Positions 36,250-47,754 of a stretch of 64,000 nucleotides of DNA are shown piece by piece. The translations under genes and the position numbers were made by a program. This DNA comes from Carallia brachiata (taxonomy: Eukaryota > Streptophyta > Magnoliopsida > Malpighiales > Rhizophoraceae): NCBI GenBank assembly GCA_021464245.1, contig JADCRB010000016.1, positions 1,684,348 through 1,748,347 of the forward strand, in the 5' to 3' direction. Each line of letters opens with the position of its first letter. Position 1 is the stretch's first letter. The notes under the pieces were generated by a model, which was given only the letters and a program-made list of their open reading frames with translations, was not told the origin of the DNA and made no database searches.

Positions 36250-36665
36250 AGCTTAAACCTAATTAGATAGTTTAAGCTTGATTAGGTTAATTAAGCTCAC
36301 TTAATTAGATTGAATCCCAGTTAATTTACCTTAATCCAAATTAGTGCTAATCCTTATTTAATTAACCTTAATCCTAGCTTAGGGAAAGTTAATCAGGGTT
36401 TACGACTAATTAATCGCGATTATGGGCTTAATTAATAGTGAATAATACTAATTTAATGCGATTAGTGTTGGTTGTGATTAATGGCCGACTAATCACGCTT
36501 AATGCTTAATTAATCTTGAATAGTGCTAATTAATCGTGAGCAATGATTGGTAATCACACTTAGTGTAGTTTAATTATGTTTATGCTAAATTGGTTTTAAG
36601 CTTAGTTTAAATAAATCTAAGCATGCTTAAAGCTAATTAAACCTACGTTAAACACAATTAAGCAT
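36250..36665. repeat. Quasi-repeat zone rich in TTAATTA/GATTAA/GCTTAA
   Basis: About 400 bp are built from short related words such as GCTTAATTAAT, GTGCTAATTAATCG, GACTAATTAATCGCG and TTAATTAAGC in both orientations. One longer pair, GGCTTAATTAATAGTGAATA and TGCTTAATTAATCTTGAATA, lies about 76 bp apart. It looks like a decayed array of short inverted and direct repeats. Confidence 0.5.
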
Positions 36666-38365
36666 GTCTGTCAACGTTTTCATTCCTAAATTGACTTCTA
36701 TCGTCGTATACATATAACAGGCATATGCACAATGATATACTGAATTTTATATTTAATTTTAATATTCTTTTTACTTGAATTATGGCTTTGTTCTTAAGAA
36801 TTTGGTGAATTTTTATGTTTTTTGATCTAAATTTATATCCTTGTGAAGTTTAGGTGAAGATGGAAAAGAAAGCAAAAAAGGAACAAAAAGGAGAGAAATT
36901 TGGAGTTGTAGGATAGATTGGTCAGAGCCGCGATCATATAGTTCAGAGCCACGATGCCATAGAGTAACCTAAGACGAGGGGGATAGAAGTGCCAGAGCCT
37001 CAGCTATGGTTTAAAGCGTTGCAGCCTTGAGAGTTTGGGAATTTCCAAAGTTGTTGGAGTCACAGGGCTAGGACTTGGAGGCGCGACCCTAGCTATTTGG
37101 GAAATTTTTATTCTTATTACTAGGCTAACATGAAAATTAGGTTTTTGGGGTGGCTTTGGACTCTACAAACCTTATTATGAGAGATATTTAAGGAGAGATC
37201 ATGAAACATATGGAGAGGTCGTTCAGAGAGGCTCATAGAGACGTTCAAAGAAAGATAGAGACATCAACGGAAAGCGTGAGAATGAGAAGGTCTGTAACTT
37301 GAAGGATGACTTCAAGAGTTTTAATTTTTTTTCTCTTTTTTTTTCTTTCATGAACTAATTTATTTTTTATGATTATTTTTATGTAACTTGTTACTTTGAA
37401 GATTGAATTCTATTTTAATTGATTTTTTTATTCATATTACGAGTTTATTGTTGATTTTAATGCCTTTGAATAACTGGCCACAATTTAATAGATCTGTGAT
37501 TGGGGAAGAGCATTGGGAAGAAAATTTCTCAATTACACCTAGGCAATAATCTCTATGGGAATATAGTTTGGGGTGGGAGCTACAACTTGACCTACGTGAG
37601 TTTAACTGAATAGCCACAAAATTTAATGAATTAATTAAGGTTTATTATTGTTATTGAGAAATAAAATAGTAAACTTTGATTGGTATATTTGGTAAGTCTT
37701 GGGAAAGTCCATCAAAGAATTTAGGGTTCTTTAGTCATGATGTGAATAATTAAAGGTCATTGTCACTGGATTGGAATTGGGTTGCATAGGTACAGGTGAA
37801 CTCAAAATACCCTAAGCTTTTTTTGTATTGATTAATTTTTATTTAGTTTTCATTTTGTCAGTTGCTTTATTCATTTGATTTAGGTTAAATTCTTACATTT
37901 AATAAACTTTTTCTTTAATTTAAATAATAATAGCATTAAGATAATTTTGGTTGTTGGTGAAAATCCTCGAGGAATGATACTCTACTCATCACTGTGTTAC
38001 TTGAGCAATTTTGTATACTTGCGAATTTAGCTATCACACATGCCTAGAAAAATGTGACAATCCTAAAAATGTAAAACCAGGCATTACACATATGAACAAT
38101 ATGCATAAGTGTTAACTCTGTCACCTCTGCTTCCCACGCCACCCTTTCCATCTATCATTTCCTTTTTAGATAATCTTAGTCTTGATATGGTTAATATGAT
38201 TATAAAATAGAACTAGCCACATTACACTATATTACTTAATGAAAGGAGACTCTTTGTAAAAATTTAATATTCTTTGCATTATGTAATTAAATGACTCTAG
38301 ATTCTCTCCTTAATAGTCTTCCTTTTTTGAATACTTCACTTCAATCACCTCTTATGATTATCTTG

Positions 38366-38374
38366 TATATAAAC
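38366..38374 (+). promoter_or_regulatory. TATA box of MADS copy 1
   Basis: TATATAAAC occurs in the same context as in copy 2 (followed by CTTC and, about 15 bases on, GTTAAGAGTTTAGAGCAC). The shared upstream block 38155-38410 shows that the promoter was duplicated together with the gene. Confidence 0.55.
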
Positions 38375-38410
38375 TCTTCGGTGTTAAGAGTTTAGAGCAC
38401 AAAAATAAAC

Positions 38411-39343
38411 TTAAACAAAAAAAGGGAGGGAGGGAGAGAGAGTGAGAGAGCATATTTTCATTTATTAGTTTGCCATCGTGATGAGAAAAGGTTGAATGAA
38501 GAAGAATGACAAGCTTGGAATCAAAGCAAGATTTAAACTTTTAGCTTGCCATCATGATAAGAGCATATTTTTATTTGTTAGTTTGTCATCATGATAACCT
38601 GGCCTGTAAAAAAAGATTGTGCACTCTCCACACAATGTGATGTTGAGGCCTTTATGACTATTTCCAGTCCTTATGACCTGGAGCCAAAGGTGTGGCCATC
38701 AAGCCGTGAGATCGAGGAACACTTTGAAAAATGCTGAAAAATGTGGAAATTGAATTAGTTCTTTTTAAAAATCCTAAATGTCTAAATTTGTGTAATATTT
38801 AAGATTTTATTATATAAGCAAGAATTGTAACTTTACAGTGGATAGTCTAGCAAATCAAAGAAACTACTGAGCAATCAAATATCATTGCTCAACTTTAATT
38901 TTTTTTTTTTGTTGCTCTTCAACTTTACTTATTACTACCTGTTACTTCTACTCGCTATCATTAATAAAATCGGACTTGAATTATCGAAAAAAAAAGAAAA
39001 GGAATCCAAATCTCAGCACACTAAGAAAATGGTAAATCACAAAGGCTACTTGAGATAGAAAATCAGCAACTTTCATGAAAATTCTAAGAAGCAAGTAGAG
39101 ATCAACAAGATTATGGAGACGCTATATCTTATGTATCAGTTCAACCAAGGCAATAATGAAATCAAAGGTCTAGAATTATCTGAGAAGTATAATGCTCTCC
39201 AGATATTACTGGAAAAGATGAGAGGAATGAGAAATCAAAGGTCTAAGAGGGAGAGGCTTGAGAGGAAGGGCACCCTCATGCATGTGTGGAAGTGCTTACG
39301 GGGTATGTGTAAGTGGAGGAGAAGGAAAGAGGGCTTAAGTTAG
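38411..39343 (+). pseudogene. Type I (M-gamma-like) MADS-box pseudogene, copy 1
   Basis: The second half of the MADS domain is readable at 38620-38734: ALSTQCDVEAFMTISSPYDL then EPKVWPSSREIEEHFEKC, with a TGA at 38735. After an intron-like gap (GT at 38743) the reading resumes near 39006 with SQHTKKMVNHKGYLR, a TAG, and then NSKKQVEINKIMETLYLMYQ through SEKYNALQILLEKM, matching the K-poor C-terminal part of AGL80-type proteins. The N-terminal half of the MADS box is scrambled: three versions of a TTAGTTTGCCATCRTGATGA phrase replace it. With a rearranged start and two in-frame stops it is dead. Type I MADS proteins mostly act in female gametophyte and endosperm. Assignment to M-gamma rests on the VWPS and C-terminal pattern. 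Confidence 0.75.
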
Positions 39344-40436
39344 AGAGATGCCTAAGACTTTTGCATAGCTTTTTTAGTGTTCTAGAATAGCCACCTTTTT
39401 TATTAGAGTGTCCTTATCCTATTTTTATACCTGTGTAGACTTCAGCAGTAGTTTAATACTTGACAATACCCCTGTTTGATGCATGATGGATGGTGATGGG
39501 CGATGTTGGTTTGTTAAAATGGAAATCCAAATGTTAGGGAGCTAGGGAGCATCCTACTAGTTGTCCAGTGAGCTATTTCCATGCGACCTATTTGGGCTTT
39601 TTGTGGGCTCTCTGTGGGACAAGTTGTGAAGCTTGCTAATCAAAGCCCACAGTAGTGATATCTATCACTTGCCCCCTTTAAAGAGTGGAGAAACAGTGTT
39701 CTTAGCTTGTATAACAGTCCTCACGCTTTGTTGCTTCGAAATTCAAGTTGCCCCTTTTGTGAAGTCCTATCCTATTGCAAATGCCTTTTCATTTGTGGTC
39801 GCATTAGTCAATAGTTCTTTAGGGGCACTGTTTGAAGAGTTTACTTTGCAAATATGGTTTTGAAAAATCACTCTTTCTGCTCCTGTCTTGCAAATCAGCT
39901 CCATCAAACTCAATTCTTGTCTATCCTGTTTGTTTTCTGCATTATGGCAAAAACTAAAAAGCCAGCAAGTGCCAAGCCCTCTGATGCCACTAACTTTTGG
40001 CAATGCTAATGTCATTTCCTGTGGGAGGCCAAGCAGCCATGTTTATGATATGGGCTCTCGGGTAGATGAGAGAAGGTTGGACTCTATGGGGGAGTTCTTT
40101 CCTTCTTGTATGAATTGTGAGTCCCAAAAAATTTGGAAAGTGTGTGCCATCCTCCTAAAAGATTTTTCTTTTTTACTATTCGGTTGTTTTTGCAGGCATT
40201 AGATTTTCTCTCCTAAGGTCATTCGTTGAGTACCTTCGCCATTACTAATTGTCCTTACGCCAAATACTGCCAAATTTTTGGCGGCAATTTTATGGGTTGT
40301 AATTTTGTGTGAGCACGTTAGTTTGGAGTTGAATCCCAGAGTATTGTATAGGCTCTAATAATGAAATTGACGAGGGCAAGCATGGCTTACTTGGTGTAAT
40401 CGTTATGATGGGGCTCCAGTGAGAATTAAGGATGGC
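39344..40436. other. Region between MADS copy 1 and the first hAT element
   Basis: Mixed composition with frames of 76-104 codons on both strands (39633-39863, 39767-40015, 39888-40202), none with a recognised domain. Possibly old transposon sequence. The 40290-40664 minus-strand frame is produced by the hAT element's G-rich end. Confidence 0.4.
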
Positions 40437-40444
40437 CTTCTGAC

Positions 40445-41468
40445 TAGGGATTACAACAGGGTAGGGCAGGGGTGGGGACGGCCATCCGATCCCCATCCCT
40501 GTTTCCAAACTATGTCCTAGTCCCCATCCTTGTCCCAAGCGGGGATGGGATTTTGGCCCCCATCCCCACCCCAGCGGGGATTGAGGATCCCCATTCTCAT
40601 CCCGTCCTTGTCTATATACACTAAAAACTAAATCGATGTCCTCTAAAAAAAAATCCGTGTCCATTTTGAATAAACATTCAAATTAATTGTAAATATGCCA
40701 ATTGTATTCTTAAAAAGAAAAAAAGAATATGTACTTTAAGATCATATAAAAATCATGTCTCTCTCTCCATATAAATTACCATATATAATCATTTCATATA
40801 TAATTCAAAAATTCATGTCTCTCTTTGGGTTGTTTGTCTATGGGCTGCGATTTTATGTCACTTCTCACCAAGGCTTTTCCTCCATTTTATATACAAGTGC
40901 TAATACTTTGCCTTTGTAGTGTAGCGCTTAGTTGCTTAACATTCTTAACCTCCTGTATATCCCACCAAAAGCCAATTTAGTTAGAAATGTTCAAGCCATG
41001 TCTACAAGAGTTAAGGTCATTGTGACTATCAACAAAACTATCGATGGATTCATGTCAAACTAGTAGCATAAACCAATTTTATAAGGATGATAAACCAAAT
41101 GTTCAAGACCTTGCAAAGTCATGATAATCTAACATGTTTGCAAGCGCGGAGCTTGATCCCAGTAACAGTTTATAACAGCATATGCATAAAAGTAAAATGT
41201 ATATGCATAATGTCTCCATAAAATTATGATATGATCCATATAAAATAATATATATATTTATAATTTATAAATAAAATAATAAATAAATAACGGGTCTGGG
41301 GATGGGGCGGGTATGGGGATGGGGACTATCATCCCTGTCCCGGTCCTCGCTAACAAAAAGGGTATCAGTGATCCTCACCCCAATCCTTGGTAAAATTTCG
41401 TTGACTTCGTTCTCGTTGAAGCGGGGTTGGGCATGTCCTCGCGAGGACGAAAATTTTTGCCACCCCTA
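40445..41468. mobile_element. Non-autonomous hAT element 1 with G-rich subterminal repeats
   Basis: The left end is TAGGGATTACAACAGGG. The right end, reverse-complemented, is TAGGGGTGGCAAAAATTT. Both resemble Ac/hAT termini. The flanking 8-mers CTTCTGAC (40437-40444) and CTTCTGTC (41469-41476) match at 7 of 8, the 8-bp duplication expected of hAT. Both ends carry many GGGGATGGGGAT/ATCCCCATCCCC units over about 170 bp, and the interior is AT-rich without transposase. The Gly/Pro-rich frames at 40290-40664 and 41302-41487 come from these repeats. Confidence 0.8.
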
Positions 41469-41476
41469 CTTCTGTC

Positions 41477-42209
41477 TAAGATCTTAGAGGATAAGGATGG
41501 CATTTTCTTTGTTTGGCTAATCGAGCCCATCGATTACCCCACAATCTTTGCTTCTCAAGATGTGTCGCGCGCCGAAGAACTTGCCTTATGTCCTCAAGAG
41601 AAGCAGGTTTAAAGAGAATGAGGTCCTCAGACCAATGAGGAGGTTTTTAATAGAAAATTTTCAATTTCTTTTCTCAAAAAAGTTTATCTAAGATTTGAAA
41701 AAATTTTGGAAAGTTCACGCATTTTTTTGGGTATTAACCTTAAAAAATAAGAATTTGAATATAAAGAGTGATTCTCTAATATGGGTTAAATACAAACACA
41801 TAGGCTAGTCCAAATGGCCACTACGGCTTTGTGCCTTGGGGAGGTTAAGGGATTAAATTCCTTCACTTCTGTTTAACTCCCCACATTTGTGGATTTTAGT
41901 TGAGGTACAAAGCACTCTATTTGCGATGATTTGCAGCTCCCTTCTCCTGCGGGTTGGATGAGTTTATCGAAGATTTTTCTGTAGTCTCCACAACCTCCTT
42001 CAACACAACCCTAATAGTTATTTGACGCTAAGAATAACTTGATCTAACATCTAACAACTAACTATTGTCTATTGCTGTGTCCAAACAAAAAATATGGGTT
42101 AAATACAATCCTCTTGTTATATAATTTGATCTAATATCCAATCAATATCTCGATCCCATTATTTAAAAATTTATTATTTTCACTTTACTACACTAACCTT
42201 ATGTATACC
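41477..42209. other. Spacer between the two hAT elements
   Basis: No gene recognised. Less AT-rich in 41480-41640, where a short frame runs on from the hAT end. AT-rich afterwards. Confidence 0.4.
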
Positions 42210-43122
42210 TAGGAATGACAATAGGGCAAGTATGATTATCTTGATTCTCGTCCTCAATCCTAAACCCTATCACAGTCCATGTCTCTTGTGGGCAGGGAGT
42301 TAGGAATCTCATCCTCATCTTGGTCGAGGATCAGGGATCTTTGCCTTTTGCCCCATCCTTGATCAACCAAATTACTGAAAATCATACTAGCTCAACTAAA
42401 TTAGTTAAAGTCGAGTCTCATGCCAAATAAATCCTACTTTCTTATTTTATTTATTGTTTTTGTTCTTTTTCATGACAATTGAAGTACAAACGCAGATACA
42501 TTCAAACTTCTTCTTTTAACTAATTAACTATATTCGAACAAAAAAAAAACTCTCACTTGGCACAGTCAACAAAAGAGATGGTGTAAAATGTGAAAAAGAA
42601 AACCTACCTGAAAATCTGTAATAAGAACTGAAGAAACAGATTAAAAACAAAGAACTTTAAGAACAAATCAAAATGGACTCCGTCTGGTTGAGTAATGACA
42701 TCAACAAATTTTGTGAAGAGCAGTAACCCAACAAAGTGAGGTTTGGGGTCGAAAGACAATACAAAGCACGACTCAAGCTTCTGTCATTGATTTTCATTTG
42801 CCAATTGCGAAAGCAGTATCCACTGGATTGTGTTTTGGATTAAAGAAATTTAATAAGTTAGAGATAATGAAAATTAGAAAATTGTCTATATAAAAATATT
42901 TTATTATTATTACTTAAGGATAAAATGGCAAGCTAATTTGTGGGCCAAGGATGGGGCTAGGCCGGGATGAAGACTTTGAATATCATACTCGTCTTTATCC
43001 CCATTAGAAAATTCAAGGATCGAGGAACTCTACCTTGATCCCCAAGCAAAATTCTTTGATCCTGTTCCCATCAGAGCAGTTTGGGTAGGCTCCCACGAGG
43101 ACGAATAAAATTGTTATTCTTA
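42210..43122. mobile_element. Non-autonomous hAT element 2, related to element 1
   Basis: The left end is TAGGAATGACAATAGGGC. The right end, reverse-complemented, is TAAGAATAACAATTTTATTC, continuing to CGTCCTCG as in element 1. Subterminal sequence again has CATCCTCATCTTGG / GGCCGGGATGAAG-like phrases, more decayed than in element 1. Flanking 8-mers TGTATACC and TGTACATA agree at only 5 of 8. An older relative of element 1 in the same orientation. Confidence 0.55.
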
Positions 43123-45090
43123 TGTACATAGTTTTTAAATTAGGACCGAACCCTAACCTAGTTTAGAGTCTGATTCAATGAGTTAACGATTTGACTATTA
43201 CTTTTGTAAATGGACCGATAGGCCAATTTTTTTTAAAAAATAATTAATATTTTTATATTTGTAAAAATAAATAAAATGTCATTAATATGATAATTTAAGT
43301 GTATACTTTAAATAAAATAATATAATTATAAAATTTTTGAAAAAAAAGGAAACAATATTTTTGGCACTAATTTGGCCAATTCATTGGACTGATTGAGATG
43401 GTCTAACCAATCCCCATCAATAGGTTCAAGTGATTTTTTGGGTCGCTTTCTTGTTCGGTTAAATAAGGGAACCATATTGATTTAGGTTTCGAGTCATCAA
43501 TTTATCGATCTGAGCATTGGATTAGTCTGATTTTTAAAACCTTTTCTATATATGTCACATGTGTTTGGGAGTATAACAAAAAAAAAAAAAATGGAGAATA
43601 AGTTAAATGCATTTAATCTCCGTTGATTTACTCCTTTTACATCTTATCTCTAGGAGTTTTCTTTTCACTGCAAGATTCTTGTACTTTCACGAAAAGGACA
43701 TAGTCTTGCGTATGTTTTATTTTCTTAGTTCAAATTATAGCTAATTTTAATGTATCATTTTTCACATCAATATTGCTTAAATTCTCAATTAAAATATGAT
43801 ATTTATCCAAAATCAGAAGCTCTAGCAATTATTTCATAGTGGGATTCTAATTGTATTTTCTAATTCAAGAATTTTAATGGGTCTTCAGGAATGTTGATGT
43901 GAAAGATAGAATGTTTTACGAGTTTTGTAATTTTGGCTAAGAAAACAGAGGTAAAACGACATCATTTGTCAAGTGAAATCAACGATTTTTTGACAGAAAA
44001 TTTTAATTGCTGAAATTGCAAATATAGCTTTCTAATAATGTACCTGACCTTAAGATCGACATATTCTAAATAAAAATCTGAGACTTTAAGAAAGAAATGC
44101 TTTAACATACAATTCTTTAGTTTTTACCACAGACTATTCATTAAAATTACTAGCAACTTCAGAATGTTACTATTGTGAATATTCTCCTAAAATTTCATGA
44201 TCAAATTCTTTGTATAAAAGAAGTTACACATACATCTATTGAGACCTGAACAGTTTGTTTGAAACTTGTAATTTTCTCTTCCTACCTCAATCAAATACAA
44301 TCCTTTTCGTTCTCAATATTTAATTCCACTTCCTTATAGCTCAAACACAATCTAATTCATCAAAATCAACCCTATATTACCAACTTACCTTCAAAATTCC
44401 TGGATCTGGTGCCTAGGGCTCCAATGTCCTCCAAAACTCCGCTTCAACCTTCAATTCACTTCAACTAACGCCCAAATGTAATTATATATACCCTCAGAGC
44501 TTCAATTTCACCCATTTAACCTTGAATTTGATGATAATTGAAGACATTAGGGTTAGGGATTAAAGGGGCTGTTTGGGGAAATTGTAAGAGGAGAGAGAAA
44601 AGGGATGTTTGATGGTAGTAATGACAACTATGGGAGTAAGAGATCGCAGTTATGGTGGCCAATGATGGTGTTGTGGTAGTTGGCGCTCTAATGGTGGTGG
44701 CTAGTGGTAGATAATAAGGAGAAAAGTGATGGCGTTGAGTGTAAAAAAAAGAAACTAAAAAGAGTGAACGTCAAATTTTAGGGGAAAATAAGGGAAAAAG
44801 AAAAGAAAAAGAAAAAGGAAAAGAAAGAAAGGGGAAAAAATAATTTAATTTGATATGGAGAAGCCTACCTTAAGCTCATACTTCACCCAATAATTTTTTT
44901 TCTTTTTTTTTTTGCAAATATTACAATATTTATATGCACAGACATAACACATGCATACATTGTTTTAATTTTTTGTTAGTCTAAAACTGAAATCCATATT
45001 CGAACAGAAAAGTAGCTTATAATTTGATTTGGTTAATAAACTTTGGGTTTGATTCAATCGGTTTTGGTCTGTTAACCAAAATTTTTGGTT
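43123..45090. other. Intergenic DNA between hAT 2 and MADS copy 2
   Basis: AT-rich, with a purine-rich run near 44780-44840 (AGAAAAAG-type). No gene, RNA or clear repeat recognised. Confidence 0.45.
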
Positions 45091-45341
45091 TTTTTTTTAC
45101 GTAACCTTAGCCTTGATATGGTTAATATGAATCTAAAATAGAAACTATTCAAACAACACCATATTAGTTTATGAAAGAATACCCAATAAGCCTTCTAGAC
45201 AAAAAAAGTTTATGAAAGAAGACTCTTTGTATAAATTTAATGTCCTTTGTATTATGTAATTAAATGACTTTAGATTCTCTCCCTTAATGGTCTTTCTTTT
45301 TTTGAATGTTACAGCTTTAATTACCTCTTATGATTATCTAG

Positions 45342-45350
45342 TATATAAAC
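45342..45350 (+). promoter_or_regulatory. TATA box of MADS copy 2
   Basis: TATATAAAC lies 111 bases upstream of the MADS start codon and is conserved with copy 1 along with the downstream GTTAAGAGTTTAGAGCAC. Spacing fits a TATA box followed by a short leader. Confidence 0.55.
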
Positions 45351-45460
45351 TTCTCTATGTTAAGAGTTTAGAGCACCACAACCAAACTCAGACAAGAAAA
45401 AGGGCGGGTGGGAGATAGAGAGATCTATAGAGCATAGTTTCATTTTCTTGCTTTGCCATT

Positions 45461-46258
45461 ATGACAAGAAATGGGTTGAATTTTTCTTTGATTCCAAACC
45501 TTTCTGCAAGAAAGATTTGTTTCAAAAAGAGAAAATCTGGCCTATTGAAGAAAGTTAATGAGCTTTCCACACTATGTGATGTTGAGGCCTCATGATCATT
45601 TATAGTCCCTATGACCCGGAGCCAACGGTGTGGCCATCACGCCATGTAGTCCAAGAACGCTTGGAAAAGTACCATAACAGGTGCAAACTAAATTAGTTCT
45701 TTTCAAAGGATTCAAACTCTCTAAATCTGTGTACTACTTGCTATTCTGTTATATAAGTAAGATTCATAACTTCATAGTGGATGGTCAAGTAAAGTAAGGA
45801 ACGACTAAGATAGTCTAATATTATTGCTCGGCTTTAATTTTTTTTTTTTTGGTTCGCTCTCCAACTTTACTTATTATTGTTTGTAACTCACTTTTATTCA
45901 TAAAATCTGACTTGAATTATTTAAAAAAAATTGCAGTTTAGGAACTCAGCATGCAAAGAATAGGACAAATCATGAAGGTTACCTCAGATGGGGGATCGAA
46001 AAAATGAATGAAAATTCCAAGAAGCAAGCAGAGTTCAACAAGATTGTGGAGATGCAGTACCTTATGTATCAAATCAACCAAGGTAGCAATGAAGTCGAAG
46101 GTCTAGTATTATCAGAGAAGTATACTGCTCTCAAGATACTATTGGATAAGGCGAAAGCAATCAGGACGAGAATAAATCATTTACAAGCAACTTCTCAGCC
46201 TCTTTCATCTTATCATTTCCATCCCACCGATCCAATTTTGTACAATAAAAAGGTCTAG
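45461..46258 (+). pseudogene. Type I (M-gamma-like) MADS-box gene, copy 2, one-base frameshift in the MADS domain
   Basis: Exon 1 (45461-45680) starts at ATG and reads MTRNGLNFSLIPNLSARKIC and FKKRKSGLLKKVNELSTLCD then VEA: a full MADS N-terminal half with the RK, FKKR and GLLKK basic contacts. At 45590 one base is missing. In the given frame TGA follows at once, while the next frame continues MIIYSPYDPEPTVWPS and VVQERLEKYHN. GT at 45681 and AG at 45936 bound a 256-bp intron, and exon 2 (45937-46258) joins in the same frame: QHAKNRTNHEGYLRWGIEKM, then KKQAEFNKIVEMQYLMYQIN, ending KAKAIRTRINHL and a Pro/Ser-rich tail, TAG at 46256-46258. About 180 residues in all, short for an AGL80-like protein. 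Only the one base stops it being open, so it is a very recent pseudogene, a null allele or an assembly error. Family certain, function inferred (reproductive-tissue regulator). Confidence 0.82.
45681..45936 (+). other. MADS copy 2 intron
   Basis: The borders are CAG|GTGCAAAC and TTGCAG|TTT. Joining them keeps the reading frame that continues the MADS protein. The corresponding gap is present in copy 1 (from 38743), with similar sequence but a decayed acceptor. Confidence 0.7.
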
Positions 46259-46679
46259 AATTAATCATTAACTATCATTTTGTATAATAAAATACAAATA
46301 AAAAATTTGATAATATTTATTGTTATTACTTCTAATTATTCATTTGGTTCAATAATATTTCACATTAATGTGAACTTTTATGAAATTAGGATTTAAATTC
46401 TATAAATATTAGCAAATTTAGTCTTTTTAGAAGATTTTTATGTTATCAATAGTAACAATTACAATTAGAGATTTAGTTTTCTCAATTATTCTTAACACGT
46501 ACTGCAATTTTCTCAATTCATATACATTTGAAACTTAAGAAACCAAATATGCTTGAGTAATGAAAAATAAAAGAAAAATATTTCTACAGAAAAGGAAAAA
46601 ACTACTTGTAAATTTTAAAATTTAAGTCTTTTTTGTTTTTTTAAATAAAATATAAATAAAACTACACTTTTCAATAAAT

Positions 46680-46714
46680 ATAATATCTCACACATCATGT
46701 GGGTCTATTACTAG
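46680..46714 (+). mobile_element. Helitron-like 3' end
   Basis: The hairpin CACA-TCA-TGTG (46690-46700) followed by GGTCTATTACTAG|T gives the hairpin-plus-CTAG signature seen in elements P and Q. The body presumably extends to the left into AT-rich DNA after the MADS gene. Its 5' end was not found. Confidence 0.5.
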
Positions 46715-46987
46715 TTATCGATTTGTTGAAATAATGTAAATTAATATTGTCAATAAAATTAATATTAGTACAATGGTCATTCTCATAAAATTTAGTAAAT
46801 AAATCTTATATAGACTGCTACAAGAATAAAAGACACATAAAACAAGAATTAGGTAACGTGCCATATATGACGTCTTCCAAAAAAAAAAAAATTAAAAACA
46901 TGCTTCATATGATAACACGCAATGCAACTACTGCACTTATAAAATTGAACAAATAAATCTTTTAGATTGCTACAAGCATGTGTGACG

Positions 46988-47754
46988 TGTTGGTCCTGAA
47001 ATTACCCAAGAGGGGAGTCAATTGGGTAACACAAAAATTTATAATTAAATCAATAAATTTTAACAAATAAAAATAATCAAACACAATGAGAATAAACAAA
47101 GGCTGTTGTGTGTGTTTGTGAATAATAAAGGGAGTTCAAGGATAGAGAATTCTATGTCAAAAAAAAAAAGGATAGGAATTTAACGCAAGAGATTTATAGA
47201 GGTTTGGCTTATCCCCAAATCTATGTCCATTTCTCAAGATCACCCTTGGGAATTTTACAATCCACTATCAATCTTCTTCACGGAAAGATTAAACCCTTAC
47301 ACCATTGTGGTCACCAAACCGAGCCCACACAAGAGCATACTAGCTTTTTCTCAACCACGCAAAAGTCACCTGACCTTTCTTACAATCACTTGATGGTCAC
47401 TTGACCTCACTTATTCAAAGGTCCAAGACCTTTCTCACAACACTTTGAGACACATGCTTGCTTCACAAGCTCAAAAAACTTATTTGTAACTAAAAATGCT
47501 CAAACTCTTCTTTTCTTAGAGCTATACGAGCTCTTCACAAATTTATCTCTCTAAAGCTCTTTTCTTCTCTTTTTCTCACTTTAAATTTTGCTCAATGTAG
47601 TACAAGAGAGTGGTGACAAGAAAGGCTGTTAGAAGTGGTATTTATAGGGCCAATGAACCATTAGCAGTTGGTAACAAAATGAGAAGAAGATCAAGGAGAC
47701 GTTGGAGAGAGGAGGGAATCATGGCCAAGATTAGCAATATAGTAACATGCAAGG
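46988..47754. mobile_element. Probable SIRE/Maximus-like LTR, left part, interrupted by copia element A
   Basis: It begins TGTTGGTCCTGAAATTACCC and goes on AAGAGGGGAGTCAATTGGGT, a phrase I associate with LTRs of SIRE/Maximus-type copia elements. Non-coding. It is cut by element A at 47755, and the sequence should resume after 63462. No partner LTR is inside the window, so this rests on recall of family sequence. Confidence 0.4.
47750..47754. other. Target-site duplication of element A, left copy
   Basis: CAAGG, identical to 63458-63462, immediately outside the two LTR ends of element A. Confidence 0.85.

Larger units (their letters stand above)
33886..38060. mobile_element. Decayed repeat region, probably LTR-retrotransposon non-coding sequence
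   Basis: Mixed-composition DNA without coding domains. The 36.85-38.06 kb part, with its AACTTGAAGGATGACTTCAA-like, CCTCGAGGAATGATACTCTA-like and ACTTGCGAATTT phrases, reminds me of leader/LTR sequence of plant Ty3/gypsy (Tat/Athila-type) elements. That is recall, not proof. No LTR pair, primer-binding site or polyprotein was found. The block contains a hAT MITE, a 68-bp tandem repeat and a TTAATTA-rich zone, listed separately. Confidence 0.3.

Noticed and set aside
40290..40664. 124-codon Pro/Gly-rich minus-strand frame
   Set aside because: Translation of the hAT element's GGGGAT subterminal repeats.
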